From Pseudoxanthomonas sp. PXM02 (GTDB taxonomy: Bacteria; Pseudomonadota; Gammaproteobacteria; Xanthomonadales; Xanthomonadaceae): a stretch of DNA of 64,000 bases. Positions 38,884 to 47,370 of the stretch are shown piece by piece. Position 1 is the first letter of the stretch. The number at the start of each line of letters is the position of its first letter. Position numbers and translations under genes: made by a program. The stretch is from assembly GCF_014851805.1 (NCBI RefSeq), contig NZ_JACVAK010000003.1, forward strand, positions 209,501 to 273,500, written 5' to 3'. Below the pieces are notes generated by a model. That model was given only the letters and a program-made list of their open reading frames with translations, ran no database searches and was not told where the DNA came from.

Positions 38884-38900
38884 ATAGTGGGGGGGAGTAT
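38884..38900. promoter_or_regulatory. FrmR-type G-tract operator
   Basis: ATAGT-GGGGGGG-AGTAT, a G-tract flanked by AT-rich arms 15 bp upstream of frmR, as in CsoR/RcnR/FrmR operators. Confidence 0.7.
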
Positions 38901-38948
38901 ATGGCGATCCGCCCGTCGGGGCAAAGACAGCCGACGGCCTGAGCGGAA

Positions 38949-39008
38949 GACCATAGTTGTGACCCAACGGCCCAACTATGGTCATTTCAGGTGGCTCGAA
39001 CTATGGTC
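38949..39008. repeat. Triplicate AACTATGGTC motif at the island edge
   Basis: Three exact 10-bp copies: inverted GACCATAGTT at 38949-38958, then direct AACTATGGTC at 38974-38983 and 38999-39008 (25-bp period). A TGT that could be a Tn7-type terminus begins at 38958. The spacing is like the TnsB-binding sites of Tn7-like ends, but no matching opposite end was found in the window. An operator for a lost gene is the alternative. Confidence 0.5.
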
Positions 39009-39150
39009 AAACACTGTAGAACGCCCGCGCTAAGCTCAGCCTTTCTACCTTTGGGGCAATCACGACCGAATGTGGAGGCCGCTTGGTATGCCATCTCGCG
39101 GCGAAGCGTGGGCGATGGGCCCCTCCCAAGCACCCTCCGGAGCTGTCAGG

Positions 39151-39186
39151 GTAGCGACCGGGGTCCGAATTCCCTTGGGGACGCCA
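39151..39186 (+). tRNA. Degenerate 3' remnant of tRNA-Glu (attachment-site scar)
   Basis: GTAGCGACCGGGGTCCGAAT followed by TCCCTTGGGGACGCCA resembles the 3' part of tRNA-Glu (T arm, acceptor TGGGGAC, discriminator G, CCA). The T-stem has mismatches and no 5' half or anticodon arm precedes it, so it is not functional. Such 3' tRNA fragments are left when an integrative element recombines into a tRNA gene. Confidence 0.55.
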
Positions 39187-39569
39187 AACAATAGAGAGAT
39201 AAAGCCCTGATTCCTCGTGGCTTTTTTCATTCTTCCAATCGACACTAGCGAAGGGATCGCCGGAGCTCCTTCTGCATCCGAATGACTCGAAGCTTCTACT
39301 GGCGGTCATCGCAAGACGACGGCGCGTCTAACTGAGTTCGCATCGTCCCCCGACGCTAGCTAAAGTCCCTCTGAAGTGTTCCCAAGTCGCGGCCAGAGTA
39401 GGGATCGCGCGCCAACTGTACGTGACCGCAACGCGTCAATTCCAAGGATCGTACATGGCTGCCGAAGCCGCACACACACCGGAGTGCAGAGCATCTCTCG
39501 CTCGCCATCAGTTGACGGCGAACGGCACCCCGCCGAACATCAGAGCACAGGGGCCAACGGATTCGGCAT
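39187..39569. other. Intergenic region between tRNA-Glu scar and SIR2 gene
   Basis: 383 bp without a convincing gene. Small frames exist but lack ribosome sites and codon bias. GC is near 53 percent, well below the core. The SIR2 promoter should be here, but no strong -35/-10 pair could be assigned. Confidence 0.5.
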
Positions 39570-40901
39570 ATGAACTGCGATTGCGAGTTCTGCAAGTTTG
39601 ACTTCCCAGTTTCCCTTCCAGAGCACTTGATTGAATCTCTGCTCGCGGGAGAGTTGGTGATTTTTGCCGGGGCCGGCATTAGCACTGAGTCGAGCCGGGT
39701 ACTGAAGTACACCTTCTACGACGAAATCGAAGGCTTGGTTCCAGGGGCAGGTAGGTCGCTGAGCTTTCCGGAGCTCATGCAACGATTTGTAGATCTTCCC
39801 GACGGCAGATTGAAGCTACTCCAGCTAATTCGGAGGCGCTTCGAGCATATCGATTCATTTCCCGAGCTCAACATGTCGGCGAGTCGGTTCCATCGGGAGC
39901 TAGGAACGCTCTTTCTGGTGAATGAGATCGTAACCACCAATTGGGACACGTATTTCGAGACTCACTGCCACGCCACTTCGTTCGTAACTGACCCCGATAT
40001 CGCTCTTTGGAATGCAGTACGACGGAAGGTCTTGAAGATTCACGGTTCTATCCAGAATCTTGGATCCATTGTCGCAACTACTAGCGATTACGTTGCGTGC
40101 CTGACACGACTAAGTACTGAGCTGATTGGAAGCCAGCTAAAGAATATCCTTGCGACGAGGACGGTCGTCTTCATCGGCTATTCGCTCCGCGATTCGGATT
40201 TTCTCCAGCTGTATGGATTCGTAAAGCAGCAGCTGGATTCTTTGCACAGAAAGGCCTACGTTGTAACGCCTTTCGCCGAGGAAGCGACACGCCTAGAGCA
40301 GGAAGGCTTGATTGCGATTCGCACCGACGGAACCTTCTTCATTCGGCAGCTCAAGACTCACTTGGTTGCTATGGGGGCGATGATTCGGGACGACGTGTTT
40401 GACGCAGCAAGTAGACTCCTGGCTTTGGTCCGGGCGGAGCACACGAGGCTCCACGAAAGGGTAAAAATGGACCGTTTGCCAGAGCTTATCTACGCGGCCT
40501 CATATCAGGATGGACTCATGCACGCGCTCGATCGGGCGCTGCAGATGCAAGGCTCTGGGGAGTACTCGCATCCCTGCTACATCGGCGGAAAGGTTCGTGC
40601 GTACGAGACTTTGAAGAAGGAAAAGCGTTCCGCCAAGCGCTATGAAGATGTGGCGTACATCGAGGGCTATACAAACGGAATGGTGTTCTTGGCCGTCGCC
40701 AATACTGAAGACCGGCCTGTGAGGCCTCCGTTGTACTTCACCTTTGGGCAGAAATCCGATCTCTACAGCCTCACAAGCTTTCTACGCCTGTTCTCGAGGG
40801 GCTCTGTTCCGCACGAGGCGGCGCGCAAGCGTGCGCAAAGGCTTATCAGCAAGTTTGAGGATCCGCGCAGCGTTGAATTTCACCATCCGCCTTGGCTGTA
40901 G
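39570..40901 (+). CDS. SIR2-domain protein, probable NAD-consuming defence effector
   Basis: 443-residue protein with an N-terminal SIR2-like (SIR2_2) domain: NAD-binding LVIFAGAGISTES (residues 29-41), active-site VTTNWDTYFE with Asn124 and Asp126, catalytic His158 in LKIHGS, and VVFIGYSLRDSDFLQLYGF. It lacks the zinc cysteines of deacetylase sirtuins, so NAD hydrolysis is likelier. Residues about 265-443 match no domain I know. Stand-alone SIR2_2 proteins in genomic islands often stop phages by depleting NAD. GC is about 52 percent. It stands alone next to the tRNA-Glu scar. Function is inferred. Confidence 0.8.
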   Translation: MNCDCEFCKFDFPVSLPEHLIESLLAGELVIFAGAGISTESSRVLKYTFYDEIEGLVPGAGRSLSFPELMQRFVDLPDGRLKLLQLIRRRFEHIDSFPELNMSASRFHRELGTLFLVNEIVTTNWDTYFETHCHATSFVTDPDIALWNAVRRKVLKIHGSIQNLGSIVATTSDYVACLTRLSTELIGSQLKNILATRTVVFIGYSLRDSDFLQLYGFVKQQLDSLHRKAYVVTPFAEEATRLEQEGLIAIRTDGTFFIRQLKTHLVAMGAMIRDDVFDAASRLLALVRAEHTRLHERVKMDRLPELIYAASYQDGLMHALDRALQMQGSGEYSHPCYIGGKVRAYETLKKEKRSAKRYEDVAYIEGYTNGMVFLAVANTEDRPVRPPLYFTFGQKSDLYSLTSFLRLFSRGSVPHEAARKRAQRLISKFEDPRSVEFHHPPWL

Positions 40902-41067
40902 CTAGCGCTCCTCGGGACCAGTTCGCTGCCCTGTCCTTAGATTGCGCCAGACGCGTTTCGAGCGGCCCTTTCCCCTAGAGCAACACACGACCTTGATCTA
41001 GAACGTAATTATACGCCGGCGTTAACGAGGTACCCGTGTGGGAACGCCAATCTGTTCAAGCATCTAG

Positions 41068-41095
41068 GGCCGGGCTAACCCCCGGGCCTTCTCTT
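41068..41095 (+). terminator. Possible terminator downstream of the SIR2 gene
   Basis: GGCCGGG-loop-CCCGGGCC with one bulged G, followed by TTCTCTT. It lies 167 bp after the stop, rather far, so confidence is low. Confidence 0.3.
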
Positions 41096-41117
41096 ATGGA
41101 GCGCATGGGGAAATTCC

Positions 41118-41831
41118 TCACCCTCGCCTCCGGATCTCTCGATAGTAGGTGTTCGGTTCATCGCTCGGTTCGTTGCCCGGCCGATGGCGATGCGGCATGA
41201 TCGATGCTTCTGGCCAAAATCGCGGAGTAAGGCGCTCGTACGTGGCGGTGACCGACCAAGGCAACAAATCAGCAACCTGACCATCGATCTTCCACACAGT
41301 GGAACACACTTCAAAGTAGCCAGCCGTGCGCGACACGGGGCACGAGAATGACTGCAGTAGAGTCCCTAGTGAATCCGCCGGTCGCCTCTTCGTCGCCTTT
41401 AGCGGCGAGGTGACCGCTGGGTGTGCGGCAACCTTGTTGCGCCACCTGTAGACCGCTGGCACGACGTCCTCGACATACAGCCTGCAGAACTCCTCGACCT
41501 CATCGCTATTGGTCACCAAGTCATGGATGCCCCATCGACGCTGCTGGACCAGATCAACAAGGGCGACCAAACGAAGGTAGGAAGTCAGAGAGATCGCGAA
41601 CCAGTTGAAGATACAGTAGGTAACCGGCTCGTAGTATGCGAAATCAGGAATCGTGTCACGACCTACGGACGGATGCTCAGTCCCGTCTATGTAGGCCTGC
41701 TCATGGCCGCGCATTTGGTCCGCTAGATGCTTCAACCCATGCCGGTGGGCGTCGATAGTGTGGGCGTGCATCAGAGGAGGCATATCGGTCGGGTAACGAA
41801 TGCCCTTCTCGTAATCTAGGATCGTTTCCAT
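41118..41831 (-). CDS. Hypothetical protein with HEPN-type RNxxxxH motif
   Basis: 237-residue soluble protein. I do not recognise the family as a whole. Helical stretches lead to VYRWRNKVAAHPAV, where Arg131-Asn132-x4-His137 matches the catalytic RNxxxxH motif of HEPN ribonucleases; the preceding YCIFNWFAISLTSYLRLVAL helix also looks HEPN-like. Its ATG shares a base with the stop of the upstream gene (TAATG), so both proteins are made together. Between a Tn7-like module and a SIR2 gene, a defence or toxin role is likely but unproven. Confidence 0.6.
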   Translation of the reverse strand: METILDYEKGIRYPTDMPPLMHAHTIDAHRHGLKHLADQMRGHEQAYIDGTEHPSVGRDTIPDFAYYEPVTYCIFNWFAISLTSYLRLVALVDLVQQRRWGIHDLVTNSDEVEEFCRLYVEDVVPAVYRWRNKVAAHPAVTSPLKATKRRPADSLGTLLQSFSCPVSRTAGYFEVCSTVWKIDGQVADLLPWSVTATYERLTPRFWPEASIMPHRHRPGNEPSDEPNTYYREIRRRG

Positions 41832-42418
41832 TACCGGACGCGCCGAATGTTCTTCGTGGAACCTGGAACAGTAGTTTCCATGGCATGCATGGCATTGGCA
41901 CGCGCAGCCTCCACCTCTGCTAAGAGCTTTGCCAGCAGGTCGGTCTTGGCGAAGATGTGGTTCTCGGGCGCATCCATGTGCACTTCGGATCCCAATTCGA
42001 TAACCTGATTGAAGGATCTTACTGCTATACCCAAGTTGTTAAATGCCAGTGATATCTGGTCAAACTCTTTGATCGGATCGAATGTGGGAATAGTGGCACG
42101 CAAGCGAAGGACATCGCTCACGTAGCTAGGACCGACCTCCGTAAGCATCTGCACCATGTGTGGCAGGAATTTTAGATGCGACTCGATCTGACCGCCTAGG
42201 TCAAAGGCGTCATAGGCAAACTTCCGTACAGCGGCATGTCCTTTTCGAACCTTCTCCTTTCGCTGATCTCGCCGATCCCGCTCGTGCTGCATTGCCGGAA
42301 CCAGTACGGCGAGGAACGTGATCAGCGCGCCCCATGCAGTCCAGTCAGGATGACAATCCGGACCAGGCACGCAAAAGTCGGTCGCACTGACGAATAGGTT
42401 CTGCAGAAAGTCCCTCAT
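41831..42418 (-). CDS. Membrane-anchored helical protein, partner of the HEPN-like gene
   Basis: 195-residue protein with one membrane segment (about residues 28-44, TAWGALITFLAVLVP) followed by a basic, charged region (QHERDRRDQRKEKVRKG) and a long helical cytoplasmic part. No family recognised. ATG 42418 has GAGGGGTGAGCC upstream. It is translationally coupled to the HEPN-like gene, suggesting a membrane tether, sensor or inhibitor for it. Confidence 0.6.
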   Translation of the reverse strand: MRDFLQNLFVSATDFCVPGPDCHPDWTAWGALITFLAVLVPAMQHERDRRDQRKEKVRKGHAAVRKFAYDAFDLGGQIESHLKFLPHMVQMLTEVGPSYVSDVLRLRATIPTFDPIKEFDQISLAFNNLGIAVRSFNQVIELGSEVHMDAPENHIFAKTDLLAKLLAEVEAARANAMHAMETTVPGSTKNIRRVR

Positions 42419-42589
42419 TGGCTCACCCCTCACAGTCGTCGATGGCGGGAGCATACCGGCCGTCGAGGGAGACCAGCAGGCAGTCTGATAATCGACTTGT
42501 GCTGGACCCGAAAGTCGCATGCTCCTTCCAAGCACCACCAGAAGCGCCAGCGCCGCGACCTAGTCCGGCACAAAGCGGGCGCTGTCTGC

Positions 42590-43921
42590 TCAGTTGCGCC
42601 GAACTAGGCTTCCCGGGGCAGTAATAGTTCCCGCCTCCAGCATCGCATGGCATCGTTCCCTAATCTCCCAGAAGGAGTCCACGATCGCGAGCTTCAGTTC
42701 CCGACCGAGCGCCCTATCCTGAATCGCTTGGCGTGCAAACCTTCGACGCGTCAGCGAGTCAGCCGTCAGCCTTCCTTCCATACCAGCCAACCTTGAGAGC
42801 TTTGCAAAAGCCGCATCGACACGCTGCTGCAACTCCTTCTTTCCAGACCTCGCAAGGCAGGAGACCCCGTATCGCCGCCAGTTCGCCGTTCGATAGCGAG
42901 CCTCAGTATGTTCGCTTAGACCAAGCTCCTGAGCTAGAAGCCATAGGGAGGGCAACGGCCGACTCTTAGGGGACTCTATTAGTTCACTGAGGAGAGTCTC
43001 GAACACTTGCGAGCGAAGCTTCATGCCATCGATTCTTAGATCAATAGGCTGGAAGGTCTCCCACATCGACAGGAAAGGCTTGGACGAGCCCCCTAGCGGG
43101 TCATGGAGAGCATCACACAGCCGGACACCCTGCAGCGCGCACATGTTAAGTAGGAGCTCGAAGTCGAGCGAAGGCGCATTTGTTGCAGACCCCACCCTGG
43201 CAACTACTTGCCTGGCGTTCTCAGATGCATCATCAGCCAACAGAATTCCCGTCAGGACTGACGATGCAAGCATCGTGAATGCAGAACCGTCCAATCTCTC
43301 TGAGGTCGGATTGCCACAGAACTCCACAATGTCGAGCATCTGCGTATGCGCCCAAGCATGCTCAGGCGACATCCTCGACCATTCTCCTTTCCCTCCCAGC
43401 GAAGCTCCGCAGTGAGTGCAGTCTCGCCTTGTGGTGTACGAAGACCTCCTACCTTGCCGGTGGCCGCACCTCTGGCATCTCCCAACAAGAACGCACTCAT
43501 GTAGCGGGCATCGCACCACAAGATGAAAGTGCCATGCCAACAGTTCATAGGAGGTGTCGTGATCCCAATCCTTCAAGCACACTGGGCACCAGCGCCACTC
43601 CCTTTGCACCAAGCCTCTTAGGCCGCGCTCAGTGATTCCGCCAAGGTTGTAGACAGTGCCACAGTGCAGACTATCGACGCCTGTCGCTCTCTTAAGGTCG
43701 GTGATGGACGATAGATACACATACCCTGGACCACAGATCGCCGAGACAGGAGGAGTTCCGCTTAGCTGGTAACCAGCTAAGACATCGCGCACCCGAATGC
43801 CGGCAACCCACGTAAGCCTCGCCAAGTAGTGATCGAGTGACTCAACTGCACTCGTGCCAAGGCCTCGCAACTCAAGGGGGGGTAGTGGCGTCCAAGAGTG
43901 TCCAGGCCCTGGGCTCTTCAC
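42590..43921 (-). CDS. tniQ: TniQ/TnsD-family target-selection protein
   Basis: 443-residue TniQ-domain protein. The N-terminal TniQ region has RTW-like RLTWVAGIRV and the zinc-binding cluster: Cys112 and Cys115 (WRWCPVCLKDWD), Cys138 and His141 (VRCPLHECVL), Cys149/152 (GRCQRCGHRQ) and Cys168/171 (DCTHCGASL). The C-terminal half is helical with a helix-turn-helix-like tail and is long enough to bind a fixed chromosomal target, as TnsD does. Its ATG overlaps the tnsC stop (ATGA). Confidence 0.88.
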   Translation of the reverse strand: MKSPGPGHSWTPLPPLELRGLGTSAVESLDHYLARLTWVAGIRVRDVLAGYQLSGTPPVSAICGPGYVYLSSITDLKRATGVDSLHCGTVYNLGGITERGLRGLVQREWRWCPVCLKDWDHDTSYELLAWHFHLVVRCPLHECVLVGRCQRCGHRQGRRSSYTTRRDCTHCGASLGGKGEWSRMSPEHAWAHTQMLDIVEFCGNPTSERLDGSAFTMLASSVLTGILLADDASENARQVVARVGSATNAPSLDFELLLNMCALQGVRLCDALHDPLGGSSKPFLSMWETFQPIDLRIDGMKLRSQVFETLLSELIESPKSRPLPSLWLLAQELGLSEHTEARYRTANWRRYGVSCLARSGKKELQQRVDAAFAKLSRLAGMEGRLTADSLTRRRFARQAIQDRALGRELKLAIVDSFWEIRERCHAMLEAGTITAPGSLVRRN

Positions 43922-44904
43922 TCCCAGAATTCCTTGATCTGAGATGACCGGGCAGAAACCGAACCAGCGGCCATAGCCTCCTCAAACATGTGGATGTCGT
44001 TCCACATGGTTTCGAGGTCGCTCTGGGCGTAGATAGAGCGCTCTACATGGGACCAGCTTATTCCTCCGCCACCTTCTTCCAAAGCGAGTGTCGACGCACG
44101 CTCAAGAAGCTTGTCCAGCTCTCCGATAACGCCCCCGGTGGCGGCAAGAACTTCCGCGTCGTAGCGCAGCAGCGCTCGAACATCACAGTTCGTGTAGTGC
44201 GAGGCACGTGAGCGGATCAGTGTCGCGAACGCCTGTCTATCCTCTGGCCGTCTCTCACTGTAGGGCGGCACCCAGATGACATCTACGCGACGCCTTAGCT
44301 CAGAGTGGATCGACCACATCCTCACTACTTCTGGAACGCCTGTCATGATGAAGCTTATGTTGGCCTCCTCAGCAAATGCCATCAGATGTAGCGTGTGATC
44401 GGTCGGCCGTTTATTTGCCCGATTCTTCAGAAACGAGTTCGCCTGATCGATTGATATCACGCTGCATGCTCTTGCTCGGAGCATCTGTTCGACACAGTCC
44501 CATGTGTCCGACTCAGTAAGCCTTCGCCCCTCTCTGGCGCCCCACCAGTCGCCCGCCGCTTCAAGTCCCTTCAGAACATCTGCCGGAAGCGTCGACTTTC
44601 CGTTGTCTTCAAACCAACGCAGGGTCGGCACACGCAACTGCTTGAGTAAGGACTTCGCCAGAGAGAAAGAGCTGAAGTACGACTCTGAAGGAAGTCGTGC
44701 GCTGCATTCAATGGCGGGGATCTTGCCCTTCGGCCAATGCTTTGGATGTCCATATACTTCCCGCATGACAGAGCGGCGAAGCGTGGTCTTTCCGACACCG
44801 GTGGGGCCGATTATGAATATCATTCGGCCCGGCATTAGATTGTCCAACGCAGCACCAAACCGCTTCCGTGGGCGGCTGTAGTGCGGATGAAGGGTAAGCG
44901 CCAT
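43918..44904 (-). CDS. tnsC: TnsC/TniB-family AAA ATPase
   Basis: 328-residue ATPase that relays target information to the transposase. Walker A is IIGPTGVGKTTLRR (residues 31-44), Walker B is CSVISIDQANSF with Asp153 followed by Gln instead of Glu, and arginine-finger candidates lie in SELRRRVDVIWVPP. It starts 3 bp after tnsAB and overlaps tniQ. The Asp-Gln Walker B variant may slow ATP hydrolysis. Confidence 0.9.
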   Translation of the reverse strand: MALTLHPHYSRPRKRFGAALDNLMPGRMIFIIGPTGVGKTTLRRSVMREVYGHPKHWPKGKIPAIECSARLPSESYFSSFSLAKSLLKQLRVPTLRWFEDNGKSTLPADVLKGLEAAGDWWGAREGRRLTESDTWDCVEQMLRARACSVISIDQANSFLKNRANKRPTDHTLHLMAFAEEANISFIMTGVPEVVRMWSIHSELRRRVDVIWVPPYSERRPEDRQAFATLIRSRASHYTNCDVRALLRYDAEVLAATGGVIGELDKLLERASTLALEEGGGGISWSHVERSIYAQSDLETMWNDIHMFEEAMAAGSVSARSSQIKEFWE

Positions 44905-44907
44905 GGC

Positions 44908-47370
44908 TCAGCCCTCACTGTCAAAGAGGGGACCATCTAGATCTGGCTTACGCGTCTTTTCCTTTCCTTTCCCTGGTGTATTCTTCGAACAAATCGCATC
45001 GTCGACCTTCGCCAGGCTATTCGTTCTAGCTTGCTCAATTCTGTCGTGGAGCTGCTTCCGAAGTAGCCTCTTAACCTCTCTACTCAGCTTGCGCGCAGTG
45101 GGTGCGTAGCACATATCAAAGATCCTCTCTAAGCGATCCTCGCTCGCCACACTCTGTACACGTCGATGGAAAGCTTTTAGCCAGCGGCCACCGATCCTGG
45201 TGTATAGGATTGCCGGATCCTCACAGTCGATTCGCGCTTCTTCAACTTTTCGGCGCCCCTTAATCTCGGCTTGGAGCTCCATGCTGGTATAGACCCCCTC
45301 CTCGATCCTGATCGATCCTCGTGCAGTCAGCTTGATAGCCCCTCCTAAGGGTATAGCCGTAGAAAGAAGGAAAGCGTCATTGATCTCTCGCTTTGCGCCC
45401 ATGCAGCCAAATTGATCCAAGCTTGCTTGACGCCGCTCAATGGGTGAAAGGTTGTCACCACCCGGTGAGTGAGGCATATCGCCATAGACGTACTTCTCGA
45501 TGAGCTCGTTCACCTCAAGAAAGCTCATTCTCGCCGTCTTGAGACTCTTGTACTTTCCGTCAACTGATCTCCCCTTGCTGTCCGGAAGGGTGCTTCCAAA
45601 TAGGCGGTGCGACACCTGAGTGTTTGCATACTTGTTTGCTGACTCGGCAAGTTGATTCCATGCACTCCCAGCGGTTGGCGAGTAGCGCACGGATATCGTT
45701 CCCTCACAGAACTTCTCCATCCACTTCGACGTGTTCTCCGGCCCTCGGTCGACGTGAATGGTTCTTGGAAGGAAGCCGTGACGGCGTACGATCTGGCGCA
45801 TCAAAATCGCCAAGCCCTCGGTTCTAGAAGGGCCGAAGATCAAGACGAATGCGAGTGGATAGCCAGAAGAGCCATCGATCGCAATGTAGAAAGTTGCACT
45901 GAGATGCAGTATTTCGCCGGTGGATCCGTCGACCATTCTCATATCGATCGGCGTTGAATCGATATGGGCAATCTCACCATAGCCAAGTGGTGCTGCGGAC
46001 GTGTACCTCGGGTCCGCGTTCCTTCGGACACGCTGGAACGACCGCATGCCCCCAGACGCGAGTGCATGCCGGTCGGGGTTCTGCTCCCTTATTGCTTTCA
46101 TAAGCGCCGTGAGGCCGGCAACTGGAATGCCCAGTCGCTCACACTCGCTGGAGTAGATGTGACATGCGTCTCTTTGGCAACTTACCCGCCCTCTGTTCCA
46201 GTACTCATCGACAACTCTCCTTCTAAGAGCGACGTACTGGTCGGACAACCTCGGAATCTTGTTGCCAGAGGCGTGGTACCGAGTCAGACATGCGGCAAGG
46301 GCTGACTTACCCTCACTCCTCGCCTGCTGAACGATCTTCGCGAGCCGCTTAACGCTCTTGGTCGGCGCAAGATCCAGCCCACCGAGATACCGATCAACCC
46401 TCTCCAGGCGCAGTCTTGCCTTCTCTAGATCTGTCCCTGTTGCGGTCAGTGTTTCATCGCCGAGTTCCTCAAGCGATCTGAGCCGGTCCGACACTTCGGC
46501 CGCCACAGCGTTTGCATACACCTCAGCTTGGGTTAGCGTCGGAAAGAGATAGAACTTCGATTGCTGGCTGATGGACACTGACTTGCAAGGTCCGAATGCG
46601 TAAGCCTGCGCCAGCATCAAGAGTGCGACTCTACTGGTGAAGCCAGCCGATTTGTTTTGAAGCTCAGCAATACTCTGAGGCCTCTTCTCAATGAGACGGC
46701 TTGCCGTCTCACAGGCTCGCACCTCGTAGTCGGTGGGTTCTAGGCGTTTTGCATCGTAGATTGCGGTCAGATTCTGCAGATAGATGGCCGGGTGTCTTGG
46801 CCCTACCCAAACTTTGAACTGGATTCCTCGTGCTTTCGCCCACTCCTCGTAGGGCCTGCACGTCCATCCTCCCTGTACTTGAGACCAGTCGGGATGATCC
46901 TCGCCGATCGCCTTGTGGAGCCACTCTTCCTGCTTGCACTCAACGAGCTCGATTGCGCACTTTCTGATTACGAGAAAGTCGATGTGAGCAGAGCTTACGT
47001 GTGTTCGTCCATTCGGTCTTACCCTGGTTATCCCTACGCACGGCACCTGTGTGTAGTAGCCCAAGACATCGGGGTCTTGCTCAAGTTCGTAGGCATGAAT
47101 GAGCTCACACGTGTGGCTCTCGACCGTTCTATGACGCCGGTTCTTTACGGAGTCGAACCTGGTTACCACGTTGGTCAGCGCGCCAGCGCCTACACGCTTT
47201 TGGCACGATCCATTGATTGCTTCCTCCACCCTTCGGACATTCTCGTGCGAAAGCCCCGCTGCGGCGTAGATGCCACGGCGGGTCTGCTCATCTGGTCCAC
47301 CAATCTCCATCTTGTCCACAACGACCTCCCACCGGCCTAGCCGGCTTAGGGCATAGGGAGCCCGTGCCAA
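44908..47370 (-). CDS. tnsAB: TnsA-TnsB fusion transposase
   Basis: 820-residue fused transposase. Residues about 78-190 are a TnsA-like restriction-type nuclease: Glu95 (AYELEQDPDVLGYYTQ), Asp131 (SSAHIDFLVI) and Glu144-x-Lys146 (ELVECKQEEW). Helix-turn-helix segments follow at about 245-440, then the DDE integrase core with Asp471 (IAHIDSTPID), Asp541 (TIHVDRGPENTS) and Glu576 (WNQLAESANK), and a basic tail. In Tn7 these are two proteins that cut opposite strands. The start may instead be Met21 (47310). The gene has low GC and unlike-core codon use. Confidence 0.88.
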   Translation of the reverse strand: MARAPYALSRLGRWEVVVDKMEIGGPDEQTRRGIYAAAGLSHENVRRVEEAINGSCQKRVGAGALTNVVTRFDSVKNRRHRTVESHTCELIHAYELEQDPDVLGYYTQVPCVGITRVRPNGRTHVSSAHIDFLVIRKCAIELVECKQEEWLHKAIGEDHPDWSQVQGGWTCRPYEEWAKARGIQFKVWVGPRHPAIYLQNLTAIYDAKRLEPTDYEVRACETASRLIEKRPQSIAELQNKSAGFTSRVALLMLAQAYAFGPCKSVSISQQSKFYLFPTLTQAEVYANAVAAEVSDRLRSLEELGDETLTATGTDLEKARLRLERVDRYLGGLDLAPTKSVKRLAKIVQQARSEGKSALAACLTRYHASGNKIPRLSDQYVALRRRVVDEYWNRGRVSCQRDACHIYSSECERLGIPVAGLTALMKAIREQNPDRHALASGGMRSFQRVRRNADPRYTSAAPLGYGEIAHIDSTPIDMRMVDGSTGEILHLSATFYIAIDGSSGYPLAFVLIFGPSRTEGLAILMRQIVRRHGFLPRTIHVDRGPENTSKWMEKFCEGTISVRYSPTAGSAWNQLAESANKYANTQVSHRLFGSTLPDSKGRSVDGKYKSLKTARMSFLEVNELIEKYVYGDMPHSPGGDNLSPIERRQASLDQFGCMGAKREINDAFLLSTAIPLGGAIKLTARGSIRIEEGVYTSMELQAEIKGRRKVEEARIDCEDPAILYTRIGGRWLKAFHRRVQSVASEDRLERIFDMCYAPTARKLSREVKRLLRKQLHDRIEQARTNSLAKVDDAICSKNTPGKGKEKTRKPDLDGPLFDSEG

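Larger units (their letters stand above)
42590..47370 (-). mobile_element. Tn7-like transposition module (tnsAB-tnsC-tniQ)
   Basis: Three tightly packed minus-strand genes encode a TnsA-TnsB fusion, an AAA ATPase and a TniQ/TnsD-like target selector, the full core of a Tn7-like element. Only the gene block is delimited here; element termini are not resolved. By Tn7 convention the tns end would lie right of 47370 and cargo to the left, which would include 39570-42418. No cas genes or CRISPR array accompany it. Confidence 0.8.

Noticed and set aside
38949-39008. CRISPR repeat array
   Set aside because: The repeated unit is only 10 bp, one copy is inverted and spacers differ; it does not have CRISPR repeat length or regularity.
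39012-39245. Small frames near the tRNA-Glu remnant (including a GVPKGIRTPV peptide)
   Set aside because: This peptide is what the reverse strand of a tRNA-Glu 3' end encodes; no ribosome site or codon bias supports a gene.
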